This document shows positions 50,390-61,991 of a DNA stretch of 64,000 bases, piece by piece (position 1 is the stretch's first letter; every line of letters begins with the position of its first letter). This stretch comes from Mermis nigrescens (taxonomy: Eukaryota > Nematoda > Enoplea > Mermithida > Mermithidae). The translations under genes were made by a program, and so were the position numbers. The stretch spans positions 1,006,382-1,070,381 of the forward strand of contig JAVLUZ010000257.1 of NCBI GenBank assembly GCA_036768485.1, read 5' to 3'. The notes under the pieces are model-generated. The model did no database searches and had not been told where the DNA came from. It worked only from the letters and a program-made list of their open reading frames with translations.

Positions 50390-50890
50390 TGCGGGCAAAT
50401 TCGTTCTTAAACCTCCGTTTACCGTGTCCTAGGACAGCGTCGTAGTAATTCACTTTATTGGCATTTTTGTGATCTTCCTTATCTCTACGTCTGGAATTTA
50501 CCCAAGCCTCATTTCAGCTCAAGTTACATCGTTTTTCATGGTTTAGCTCTATGAGAAGTTATAGAGCAGTGAGGAATGAACATTTTTTGGACTATTTACA
50601 GTGATATCACAAAACCTCAACTTGAGAAAATAGGGTTCTAATAAAAAATTTAGTAATTTATTCCTTTTTCAGCTTTTAAAATGCGTCATCTGATTATATT
50701 TAACACAATAGAAATATACTTTTTCTTGTATTGATGTCCACCAGGCGCCTATTTGTATGCGGTATCATAGTTTTCTAGTTGTAACTATTTCAAGAATGAT
50801 TTTCATAAAATGCAACATACACATTTAGAAACAGCATAAAAGACTACATAAAATGAAAGTAATAATTGCCAGAATATGTGGAGAAGGTGC
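50390..50890 (-). repeat. Dispersed repeat C, second copy
   Basis: Inverted relative of 24405-24755 (ACCGTGTCCTAGGAC, TGATCTTCCTTAT-type blocks, TTGATGTCCACCAGGCGCCT). Confidence 0.7.
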
Positions 50891-51029
50891 AGCTTAACAT
50901 ATGTAGACCAAGACGGGGTTCTGTGATAGTACCCTTCGACCGCTGAGACGATTTTAAATGGAGGGTTACTAGTTCCTAAAAGTGATGATTAGGCCTCGAA
51001 TTCCTCACCAGTCTGTGCGCCCCGGACGA

Positions 51030-51255
51030 TTGTGTCTCAAGAGCCCCACCAGTCCCAACAGCCCCACCGATAATCCCAACAGCCCCACTAGTTCCAACAG
51101 CCCCACCAATCCCAACAGCCCCACCGTCCCAACAACCCCACCGTCTCAACAGCCCCACCGTCCCAACAGCCCCACCAATAATAATATTAACAGCCCCACT
51201 ACACCAATCTCAGCAGTTCCACCGTTCCAGCAGTCCTGCCGTTCCAACAGTTGCA
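51030..51255 (-). repeat. CCCCACCGTCCCAACAG minisatellite, left block
   Basis: About 12 variants of a 17-26 bp unit built on CAACAGCCCCACCGTCC, with spacers such as AATAATAATATTAA. Confidence 0.9.
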
Positions 51256-51734
51256 CTGTCCCAACCACACATAAGCTTGGGGGAGGGCATGTTTAGAGTT
51301 TAACCCCTTAAACCCCCAAATTATGGTAGACCCCCAGAATTCTATATTTAGCACTTTACCCCACCAGACTTTTCGCTCCCAATTTTGGTTGCAACTACCC
51401 CACTGTTATAATCAAAGCTTCATAGCTGCGCGGCACGGACGGTCTGGGGAAGTAGTTTTGAGCCAAAAATGACCTCAAAACTGGCATGAATGTTAAAATA
51501 GCGTAAAACTACGCTAATTCACATTTTATGGCTATTTGAAGCAGATTAGCGTTGAAGTTTTGATTTTTATTGAATTTCAACACTTCACATCGATGCAATA
51601 TGCAGCTACATTTTGGCAGTACGTACTACCTAAATTGTTGCTGTTCTTTTGTGATCAAACGGAGCCCTTATAAGTTCAATAATTCAAAAGTATATCCGCC
51701 AAACGCACTTCTCGCATAATAGCAATCGCAGTAA
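51256..51734. other. Spacer between inverted minisatellite blocks
   Basis: No gene recognised; G/C-tract text typical of the local repeats. Confidence 0.5.
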
Positions 51735-52150
51735 TGGTGGGGCTGCTGAGATTATTGGTGGGGCTGTTGGAACGGTGGGGCTGTTGGGACGGTGGGGCTG
51801 TTGGGACGGTGGGGTTGTTGGGATGGTGGGGCAACTGGGACTGGTGGGGCTGTTGGGACGAGTGGGGCTGTTGGGATTATTGGTGGGGCTGTTGGGACGG
51901 TGGGGCTGTTGGGACGGTGGGGTTGTTGGGACGGAGGGGCTGTTGGGATTGGTGGGGCTGCTGGGATTATTGGTGGGGCTGTTGGGACGGTGGGGCTGTT
52001 GGGACTGGTGGGGCTGTTGGGACTGGTGGGGCTGTTGGGATTTTTGGTGGGGCTGTTGGGACGGTGGGGCTGTTGGGACGGGTGGGGCTGTTGGGATTTT
52101 TAGTGGGGCTGTTGGGACGGTGGGGCTGTTGGGACTGGTGGGGCTCTTGA
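51735..52150 (+). repeat. GGGGCTGTTGGGACGGT minisatellite, right block
   Basis: More than 20 units of GGGGCTGTTGGGACGGT and GGGGCTGTTGGGATTATTGGT-type variants, the complement of the 51030-51255 unit, so the two blocks form one large inverted repeat. Long Gly/Trp-rich frames here are not genes. Confidence 0.92.
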
Positions 52151-53149
52151 GACATCACCCCTCGGACTATGCACAGCACCCATGAGACTTTTTGATCGAT
52201 TTTTCCATCAATTTTGCATGAATGTTCTGATGTTTGTCCTTTGTTTCCTTTCTAGTCATATTTCCGCTACTACACTTTTGTCCTTCTATGTACATTTGGT
52301 TGGGATAGGTCAAACCTGTGACGTTTACCTATTCGTCCGTCACTTAATATAATGTATTATTCCATACCATATTTGTACACCTCGATCCGTTTATTTTATG
52401 TGCAGTTGAGGGTTGCAATTTGCTTTCAAACGTGGATAGACTTTCTTTTTTGTCAATACTGTGTGTACGTATATTTTTGTTTTCCAATAACTAAACGTAA
52501 GGGTCGAACGCATAGTAAATAAATAAAAAAATGGATCAATATGTCTTGCAGTAAACACTTTTCGGCAAATCACTGCATTATCTGCGGAAACTCACTGAGC
52601 CAGCACATTATATTTAGATGTGATTGTAGGTTTTTTAATTTGTTGTTCAAATTTTATTAGGGAGCACATAGTAGCATGATTTAATTAAGGTCTATTTTGT
52701 GAATGTTTGTCTCGTGGAAAATTACATAACAGCGATAATTCAAGGCTATTATGTGGTATAAGTACGACGTTTCAGTCTATTATGTGCTAGCGTACCCACA
52801 GGCAGGTTAAAAAGTGTTGCCCTCGTGTACAAAAGATAGGCACCCTGTCTCCCACGTTATAACATAGCGGGACCCCCAAAATGCGTGGGGGAAGGGTCTC
52901 CTTTCTATTCAAGAATTCTCAAGACCCCCAAAAATCGATAGACCCCACTATTGAATTTTATGGCAATTTTTGGCAGTTGTGCCCCAATCAGACTCCCAGA
53001 CTGCAATTGCCGCCCGTTTCTGTTATGATTCCGCCCAAAGCCAGCGCCCATATGTTTGAGCTTTAATTAAAACAAATATTTCTGAACTTTCGCATTTTGA
53101 CGAATTGCAAATAAGCGATTTTTGGCATTTTTCCAAACGAGCTTACAGG
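52151..53149. other. Intergenic DNA before the ATP-grasp gene
   Basis: No gene recognised. Confidence 0.45.
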
Positions 53150-56100
53150 ATGAATTATAACGATCACGAATCGACGAATGGAGAATGCTGTTCGATTCCT
53201 GAAAAATTGAACGTGGCCGTATTAGCCTCGTCGTACGACGATTCTCAATCGATTTTCAAGCAATACAATGATCTAACCTACGATTTGGAAGTATTCAATC
53301 CAAAGCCAGGCCAATATCGCTTCGATTTGATAAAAATCAAAAAAGCTAACGCCTGGAAGCGGCTGTACGATATAACTCGGCTTGGAAAGTATGATTTTTT
53401 ACATCGGCAGATTATGCTTTATTTGAAATTCAGAATTCGAAAAACTTATTAAAATAAATTTTTTATGACACCATGCATGATAACGAGAGGGGATTTTGGG
53501 GTTTCACCCCCAGGCAAGCTTTCAACCCCAGAATTCGCGATTTGATAAAAGTGTCTGGAAAATTCGTGAAAAGGATCTTTTTTGACGTTTCTAGCTATCT
53601 ATCCTCCGAAACTTTTTTCACCCTCCTTTCCGAGAATTCGAAATTTTTTATGTCTTTATGCTCTAGAAAGATATAGCATCATTACAAACGCCAAAAAATG
53701 ATCTTTTGACATGAATCCATCATTTTTGGGTCCAGCAATTTTAAACTTCACCTCCCCCTTCCCATGCTGCGCATTTCTGATAATTCCTCAGAATTTTTAT
53801 TATCTGGTGACTCAATCAGTTTACTATGCTTACATATTTCGTCATTTGCATTTAAACTCTTATTACCCAATTAGCTGTTTTTTATCGCTTCTCTTGTTTC
53901 TCCTACGGTAGCTTTTGTCTTCTTATTGATATGCTATGGATAAAATCACAACAACTCATTCTGTGAGTTTCCGAAATTTTGATGGGTAAGAAATGGCCCG
54001 AAAATTTTAGGAATAATTGGCAAAATACCACTTTCGACGTTTTTTTATCAAGTTGAATCTATTGGCATCAAAGAATCGTGAAGAAATGTAAAATCTTCTG
54101 AAAAGAAATTTTGGGAGTCGGGCGAATTTTCGGACGGATGGGATGCTATAATTGTCAGATTTCATCCAAATTTACATAAATTCTCTGGCCTAACTGCTGT
54201 TAGCTGAGTGACTTTATTCAATTTAACTTGCCCGAAATTGCGGTCTCGTGACGCGTCAAAAAATTTTATGGCAAATCAAATGAATGGCTTAAAAAGTCGA
54301 TGAAATGTACTAAAATCAATAAATTTTGGTATTATAATAATTCCTTATTAAACAAATGGATACACTGTTGAATGATTTGATTGAGTATACGTCCTACTTA
54401 AATCGGGTACTAACGAACGAACTTAATCACTATACACATTTCATTGTTTTATTAATTATAATTAATGAATTATGCACTGTTTTAAAATTGCGTAATTTTC
54501 ATTATTCCCAACCAACCATTCTTTAATTTTTTTTATTTTCTCTTTACATCGTATACATCTTGTCTTAATAATTACATTATCAACAGGAACAACCGTTGCC
54601 TTTCATGGTTTTTCTTCTATCACTGAGAAAAAAATGAGAAACTTGCCAAAAAAAGGAGAAAATTTTTAGCAAATAAAGTAAAAATCTCGACATGCACGCG
54701 ATTTTGAATGAAAATTTACTTTTTTATTTTCAGCTTAGCCTAATCTATGATTCATACTTTTTCAAGGTCGAAACTTCGGTGGGGGTGAAATCCTGACATT
54801 TGGGACCACTTAATTTAGAGTTCTAGCCTTTTTTGCATATCCCATAAGAAAAATGGTTAAAACATCCTATTTATTATGTTTTAATGTGGAAAACTGCATT
54901 TTTTTCACTTTTTGTCCAATTCTGACTAGTTTCGTCACTTTTTGTAAGAAACAAAATAAAAAGGATCCATCGAAAATTTTGACTTTACAGATTATTTCAA
55001 TTTCATTCAATGCATTTTAAGGGTACGAAAAATTTTTAACATCCTTGCTGCCTTCGTACCCAAAAATCATGCAGAAAATGTTTGATAGCTCAAAATCGAT
55101 TGACAATTATTTGAGTCTTGGCTCCTGAAGTAGGGGTAATACCCCCGTATTCCCCCCTGAGAATGTGTGCTCTGATCGTACTTTCATATCCTAATTTTTT
55201 ACTCCTATCCTCCGATTTTATTCTTTTTGCTTATTTTTCTTCGTCTTAGGTATGATTTATTTTTGAACTTGTGCGACGGCTCAGTCGACGAAGATTACGC
55301 CGGCATAGAAGTTGTAGAGTATCTGGAAAAATCGAATCTGCCCTTTATCAGTGCATCCAGCGACTTTTACTCCATTTCAAAGCGTCACATGAAATATGTC
55401 GCAAATATTAGCCAAATAATGACTCCAAATTATTTTTTCGTCTTCGAGGACAATCGCACACCGGACGGCGTTTCTCAAGATCGGGTGAGCATGTATGCGA
55501 CTATAGATTTAAAAAAACGGATGGATATTTATGGGCAGCACCTAAATTTTGAAATTTTGGGAAGCATGGATAGACAAGTTTACTGCATGGAGATTCTGGG
55601 GGTCAGTTCTGATAGATTTTAGAGAAATGTCTTTGTCCTGGAATAAAAAAGATGGGTACACATCAAAAACCCTTCGTTTTTATGTCTCAGACAATGCTCG
55701 TTCATTCTGGGACAGAATTGGAAAAGTTCGAAAAATTTTGAAAGATCAAGTAAACTGTACAAAATTTAGGCAGAAAATGAGTATATGGCATAGGACGCCG
55801 AATATTTGGCGCTTTTGAGTCAAAAGTTGACTAAAAAGCTTAAAAAACGCTACGATATCTTTGGAGAATCGATAGTTCTAGGGTCGCAGCTATTTTGCGG
55901 TGGGTCAATAGTCATGATGGGTAGTTTAAAACCCCAAAACCGTAAAAAAGTACGTATGTTCAGGGGTCTAAACTTTCGAATGCCGGAAAATTGACAGCAG
56001 TGACAAAAGCAACATTGATTTTTCTACGTTCCTTATCGAGCTCCTTCTATCGGCATAAAAACATCGCGAGAAAACAATCAAAAATTGAAAGTTTTTATTC

Positions 56101-59100
56101 TGAATTTGATGTGAAGCTCATTCGGATTCTGATTATGTAGCTCCAGACCTTCTTCCTAAGCTACATGTATTTGGACATCGCCTTGTATTAGGGGAAATCC
56201 TGTGAATGACAAAATTCTAATACCACAATGATTATTTTTACATACACTTTTGAGCCAATTGAATCGTATTGGCTGATGATCCCCTGAACAGACAGGCACT
56301 TAGGATATTTGGGGTTCTAGACCCCAGAATGGAAAACGGAAATTTTCTGGATAAAGTGAGGCACAATGAAGGCCAAAATCGATCAAAATTAAATTTTTTT
56401 TCAAAAGTGCTTCAAATTCACAGAAAATGTGGTATAACATAGTTTAAAGAGCACTCAAACCCGTTTTTTTAGGTCATTTCGACCCCAAAACACTCAATAG
56501 CTGACCCCTAGACCGGCTGACCCCCCAAATTCGTAAGCTGCTGATCTTTTATTAAAGCTTCGTTTTAAAAATGCAGATCGAAAAAGCTGCTGCTAATCTA
56601 TCGTATCCGCTGTTTGTCAAGCATCACAACGGTAGCGGCAGCGTTGGCCTTTCAAAGCAAAGCAAAGTTAATGACTTTGATTCTTTGATCGGTCAAGTCA
56701 GAGAAACAGTTAAGCAATTTGGTGGCGCTTTAGTCGAGGAATTTGTTACCGGTACGTGGTGTCCATATGGAATTTCGGCCTCACTAAGGCACGAGGATCT
56801 GGACCAGACATTCACGCAGGGAGTTTGGGAGGGGGTCTGCCATAGGTGGGCGGCACCAAAGTTCTGGGGGGTGCAGAATTTTTTCAAAGGTAAAAAATGG
56901 CCTTAAAAATGGCGGTATGGCAAAAAACACAATTTTTCAACGTTTCTCATCGGGCACTATCTATTGGCATCAAAAAATTGCAAAAAAAACAAAAACAAAT
57001 TCCAAAAATTGAATTGTGGGGGGTATTTTGCTTTCTGGAGGCGCATACTTCAAAACCCCGCCACGCCCAGGTATGGTTTGAACCATAGATGTACAATATG
57101 GCCGTTCCGGGGCAGGGGCGTAGCCAGGATTTTGATCCAATGGGCATACGCAAAGATTTTTTAAGACAAGTTTTGCATTGAACGCCAGTAAAGTTTTGTA
57201 AAAAACCACTTTAATGTTAAATACTAACGCTAAAATTTTTGCATAATCAGCCAAATCTCGGTTCTGAATTAAGCCAAAAAACACTTGAAATCGATGGACT
57301 CCTATATTATGCAAGATTTCTGAGCTGAAATGCCTCTTTCGACCTCTGCTAAGTATATAAAGCAGCAACGGGTCGCTCGCTGCTAATAAGATATAGAAAG
57401 ATGTATCAATGAAAATTTTATTCTTACCGTTTTCAGGTCCATTTGTGGCCTTCTTATTAGCAAGGTGTAGTTCAGAAAACAGAAAATGCACAGAAATACT
57501 AGAAAATTTGGTCGTTTACAACAGGATTATGTGCAGTGGCGGATCCAGGATTTTCCTAAGGGGGAGGGGGCGGTACCCTGACTTGACCGGAAGAATTAGC
57601 CGTTTTAACCCGAAAATCGCTAAAAATCGCTTAAAAATCCTTAATTTTGCGCACTATTTTAGGCCCCTGAATCCGCCCCTGATTATGTGTCCTTGTAAAG
57701 GAAGACAAGCAAAGCAAAGGACAGGCAAACTGGTACGCAATCATTTTCTTACTTTTACTATTATGCGCAACAAACATGCGCAGTTTCATTCAACGAACTA
57801 ATAGAGCGTTAAATCACGAAAGTAATGTGAATTGCTGGATCGGCGCGAAGCGCCCGAAAATTTTGACGTTTTCGCCTTTTTAAACTCATTTTTCTTGACA
57901 CAATTATGACACTAGAAAAAGGTACGCCTATGTCTGGGGGTCGGTTAGTGAGTCTTTATTTAAAATTTATCATTTTCTACCTTGGAGGGGTCTAACACCA
58001 TACATGTACAGCATGGGAATTCTTGAAGGGAAGGGGGTTCACGCTCAAAAATTTTTTAAAAGGAGCCTTTTAGGGGCTAAAAAACGATGCTTCCACGTCA
58101 AAAACACTGTTTTTTCACGTTTCAAACAATGCTCGATCTTTTTAGAACATAAAAATGTAAAAGGAATTTGAAAAATTGATAAAATTGAACAAGATATAGT
58201 CAAATAATGTGCATATGGCGCGAAGCGGTAAAAATGTGAGATCTTTGAGCCAATAATAAGCTAAAAACGCTCAAAAAGGCACACTTTTTATAACTTTTAC
58301 CAATTTTTACAAAAAATCGATAATTTGGGGATGTCAGATGCCATTCTGAGAAAACCACCAACCCCCTCCCCCAAGAACACATACGGTCTATGTTAGACAT
58401 GCATAGTCAACATACGGTCTATGTTAGACACGCATAGTCAACTAATGTGCATATGGTGCGAAGCGGTAAAAATGTGAGATTTTTGAGCCAATAATAAGCT
58501 AAAAACGCTCAAAAAGGCACACTTTTTATAACTTTTACCAATTTTTACAAAAAATCGATAATTTGGGGATGTCAGATGCCATTGTGAGAAAACCACCAAC
58601 CCCTCCCCCAAGAACACATACGGTTTATGTTAGACATGCACGTGTGTGGGAGGGATTTGGGGGTCTAGACCCCTCAGAATTGAGGAAAATGAGGCAAAAG
58701 TAAGGACAAAATGGATAAAAATTGAAAATTTTCTTCAAAGGTGCTCGAAATTGATCAGAAACTGTAATAACGACGTTTTAACCATATTGTAGCGCTGATA
58801 TCGGTTTTGGTGGTTATTTTGGTCCAAAAAACCTCAATTTTAGAGCCCGTACCCAGACAGGCTGAGATCCCCCCAGATTGGCCATGCTGTGCATCTGTGG
58901 GTGAGACTGTTGAGAAGGTGGGACTGTTGGGACGGTGGGATTTTTGGGACGGTGGGACTTTTGGGACGTTGGGACTTTTGGGACGTTGGGACTGTTGAGA
59001 TGGTGGGACTGTTGGGAGTTGGCCTGTTGGGAGGTGGGACTCTTCGGACTGGTGGGATTGTTCGGATAATTGGTGAGACAGTTGGGTTGGTGGGACTGTT

Positions 59101-61991
59101 GGGACATTTACGACTGTTGAGGTATCACCCTCGCTAGACCGACAATCCCGCTTCACCCACTGTCCCACTAGACCCACCGCCCCACTAGACATACTTTTTC
59201 GGCCCACTAGACCCACCAGGAATCCCACTAGACCCATCATGTGCATAATGAGATGTCCCACTAGACCCACCATTTGGCGACTGCCCCAAAGATCCCATTG
59301 TTTCGGAAGGCCCACCAGAAAAAGATAGGTTACGTACTTACTTATGCACATGCTTATATGCAAAAACAAAAATGCTTTGTGAATATTCAAAAAAGCTTTG
59401 TATTTTTTAATTTGATTTTATTTTTTACTCAAAAACAAAAAAACAAAAAAAAGAAAAACATAGACAAGTATTGTATCAAAAGATGTACCTACATTGCGAA
59501 TTATAGCGTACAAAAGAAGGATAAATGTTTGTTCCCGTCTCGCTTGACCTACCGTCCCAATAGACCCACCGTCCCACTAAATCCACCAGGTGCATAATGA
59601 GATGTCAGTCACTTTTGCGACCGTCCCCTTAGTCCCACTGTCTCGGAAGACCTACCAGAAAAACTTAAGGTTATTATATTGAAGCGCTGACGTTGTCGTT
59701 GCATTAGCTTAATGAATAGCAAAAATACATTCGGCTAGCCAGGACTCGATTCTGGACTTTCTGGTTACCGGCCAAGCGTGCTACCAACTACACTATCGAT
59801 AAAAAATTTTCCAAGTTCGCTCGATTATGATCGAGCCGAATAGATTGTTGCAAATTCTGAATGGAAAAAAGTCGAAAAATTAGATCAATGTCAATAAATC
59901 CAAATCAATTTTTAAAATCAGAATAAGCAAGGTCTAAGGTAGTCTTTTCTATAACTCATGATCATTTCGAAATTTTAACTCTAAGTCGTGAAATTTATGT
60001 AGTTTAGTTGTGTAAATTTCGTATTCACACGCTAGCTGAAGTCGACTGTGCTAGTTTGTGAAGCTGATGAGTGATAACGAGTGTTTATGCTTTTAGAAGA
60101 TGAACTAATTTAGATTAACGTGAAATTAAGCGGTGAATCATCAAACAAGTACAGTGTTTATACCCCCCGCAAAAATGGCTCGAACCCCTATTAATTGTCT
60201 TTTTTTGGAAAAATCGTAAAAAGTATGCTTTTTAAACGATTTAGCTCATTTTTAGTTCAAAGCCTGGAATTTTCGGCGCTTCGCGTCAATACACTTCTTT
60301 TGACTACATTTTGTTAAATTTACTCGACTTTTTGAAAAATTTTCTCGTAATTTCTTATGTTTTTATGTTACAGAAAGAACGATCATCGCCCAAAACGTCA
60401 AAAAAGGGTTTTTGATGTGTACCTGTCGTCTTTTAGCTCAAAATGGACTTTTTAAACATTTTTTGTGCCTGACCCCCTCCCAAATTCCCATGATGGGTGG
60501 CCCCTAACATCAACTTTTCATCAAAATTTTGACTTTTTAAATTAAATTGAATGAGGCCTGGTTTTGCTCCCCCTATAATCTAACTAAACTCCGTTTTACG
60601 AATTTTCAGTCGCAAAGCTGAAATAATTTGCAAATATTTTAGTATCAGAAGCGATGCTGCGATTGCCACATTGAATCGAATCTTGTAATCAATAACCGTC
60701 ATTAGGTGTATAAATTTATTGCAATTAATAATGGAGCTTTTGAAGGGCCTTAAATTGAAATAAATTTTTCCGAATTTTTGCTGAAAATGTATAAATTAGC
60801 CTCTTTGTGCGTTGTACTAATTGGACTCAATCTGTGTTAGAAACTAAATATCATCGTCAATATCTTGAAATAATCGAATTTTGTTATAGTTTTATTTTAT
60901 TTTTTCAACTATTATTCCGGCTCTATTCAAGCTTTTGTTCGTAATTCAGTTCCTTTCAGGTACGCAAGTATAATTTGAATAGTTTGTTCTTGTATTATAC
61001 TATGAAATGTTAGAAATATTGATATTTAGTTTATTTTTCATTGTAAATTGGAAACTTGTATTATAAATCTGTCAACGCTCAATATATTTGGCATCCCATT
61101 TTCCATTGAATTCTTTAGTATAAATTTTCGGATCTAGTATACAATTTACCCCCAGCGTTATTTAGCCGATCCATATAAGCTACAATAACCAAACTTTACA
61201 AGGAGATAACTATAAGCCTATTGTACTAATCTGTCCAAATTGATTAAATTACGGTGTAAACTTACTGCTTTACACTCACAGTTTACAACGTACTAACGGC
61301 ATCTAAAAATTGTAAACGATTCGGTGGGTTTCAAACAAAGCAGTTTTTTGTAACTCAATCAACATCCTACATTGAAAAAAGTAAGTTTAAAAAAAGTAAG
61401 TTTAAAGTTTTTTTTAAAATTTTCTTTAAAGCATTAAGTTTACACCGTAAGTTAATCAATTTTGCCAGATCAGTACAATAGGCTTATAGCTATCTCCTTG
61501 TAAAGTTTGGTTACTGTAGCTTATATGGATCGGCTAAAGAACGCTGGGGGGTAAATTGTATACTAGATCCAAATTTTCTATTGTCGTCTTGTTTTTAGAG
61601 TTTACTTGTGCTTTTTCCTCACATTTCTTTATTAGATTTGTAATAATCATTTTCAACTGCAGCATTTCTTTTTCATTCTGTCCGTCGTACTATTTCTTTG
61701 AAATTGAAAAATTTTTAAAATTGTTTTTATTTCGTCTGTTTATATACGTTTAGGCCGTGAATTCACGGTTTTAGTCGCCGAAAACGCTGACGACGCCCAT
61801 CGTCCGATCACTTATCAACCATTCGAGTGCGTTTTTACCGGCGGTGCCGAAGTTTTCAAAGATTTTGATCTTAAAATGATCGAATTTGACTCGTTAAGCT
61901 GGCAGCCCGTGCTAGACGATGCGCTTTGTACCGAGCTAAAAAATATTTCGGCCAAAATTTTTATGGCCTGCGGCGGGAACAGCTTCGCCAG
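53150..61991 (+). CDS. ATP-grasp protein, D-Ala-D-Ala-ligase-like, at least four exons
   Basis: Exons 53150-53388, 55250-55484, 56577-56751 and 61754-61991, all with GT/AG ends and matching phases (AA|G, phase 0, G|GC). Exon 1 (ATG after AGCTTACAG) holds the N-terminal alpha/beta part (LNVAVLASSYDDSQ). Exon 2 carries YDLFLNLCDGSVDEDYAGIE and VVEYLEKSNLPF, ending KRHMKY: the NL(C)DG...GIEVV...LE pattern of D-Ala-D-Ala ligase-like proteins. Exon 3 has YPLFVKHHNGSGSVGL, the ATP-binding lysine and glycine loop, and ALVEEFVTG. Exon 4 has GREFTVLVAEN, continues to NISAKIFMACGGNSFAR and stops at donor AG|GTGCGA. The Mg-binding DFRxD...EIN segment must lie in a later exon, which was not found before 64000. 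Substrate unknown. Exon 1 could also start at an upstream in-frame ATG (53105). Introns are 1.9, 1.1 and 5.0 kb and full of repeats. Confidence 0.78.
53389..55249. other. Intron 1 of the ATP-grasp gene
   Basis: AT-rich with family B-like fragments (GAAAAGGATCTTTTTTGACG at about 53567). No separate gene seen. Confidence 0.5.
55530..55960 (+). repeat. Family B fragment in intron 2
   Basis: GGATGGATATTTATGGGCAG, AATGCTCGTTCATTCTGG and GGCGCTTTTGAG follow the order of family B. Confidence 0.4.
56841..57075 (+). mobile_element. hAT-like MITE, family A, in intron 3
   Basis: CATAGGTGGGCGGCACC ... ACGCCCAGGTATG. Confidence 0.85.
57110..57310 (+). repeat. Repeat E, diverged copy
   Basis: CAGGGGCGTAGCCAGGATTT and ATCAGCCAAATCTCGGTTCT relate it to 33347-33575 and 36182-36450. 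Confidence 0.5.
57534..57681. mobile_element. 148-bp hAT MITE with perfect target duplication
   Basis: Ends CAGTGGCGGATCCAGG and CCTGAATCCGCCCCTG; ATTATGTG at 57526-57533 and 57682-57689. Confidence 0.9.
58008..58640 (+). mobile_element. Family B element with partial tandem duplication
   Basis: CACCATACATGTACAGCATG start. The 3' part (TGCATATGGCGCGAAGCGG ... CCCCAAGAACACATACGGT) is present twice, at about 58205-58385 and 58443-58625. Confidence 0.75.
58900..59290. repeat. GGTGGGACTGTTGGGACGG minisatellite plus inverted CCCACTAGACCCACC units
   Basis: About ten G-rich units (58905-59110) are followed by C-rich units (59150-59290); further CCCACTAAATCCACCAGG-like units at 59545-59660. The unit is close to that at 51-52 kb. 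Confidence 0.85.
59720..59805 (-). other. tRNA-like sequence
   Basis: On the - strand TAGTGTAGTTGGTAGCACGC (A-box and D-arm like), a possible GGT anticodon loop (CCGGTAA) and AGAATCGAGTCCTGG (B-box like). The 5' acceptor strand does not pair well with GCTAGCCGA, so this is a pseudo-tRNA or SINE head rather than a working gene. Confidence 0.35.
60165..60520 (-). mobile_element. Family B element, inverted copy in intron 3
   Basis: TTTTCGGCGCTTCGCGTCAA, TTTTGTTAAATTTACTCGAC and CCCCCTCCCAAATTCCCATG in reverse family order. Confidence 0.55.
61128..61572. repeat. Foldback element with arms of about 140 bp in intron 3
   Basis: 61128-61272 and 61437-61572 are inverted copies (GATCTAGTATACAATTTACC / GGTAAATTGTATACTAGATC). 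Confidence 0.88.

Noticed and set aside
51734..52185. Long Gly/Leu/Trp-rich reading frames
   Set aside because: They follow the minisatellite unit in all three frames, and reverse-strand frames are equally open; this is repeat composition, not coding.
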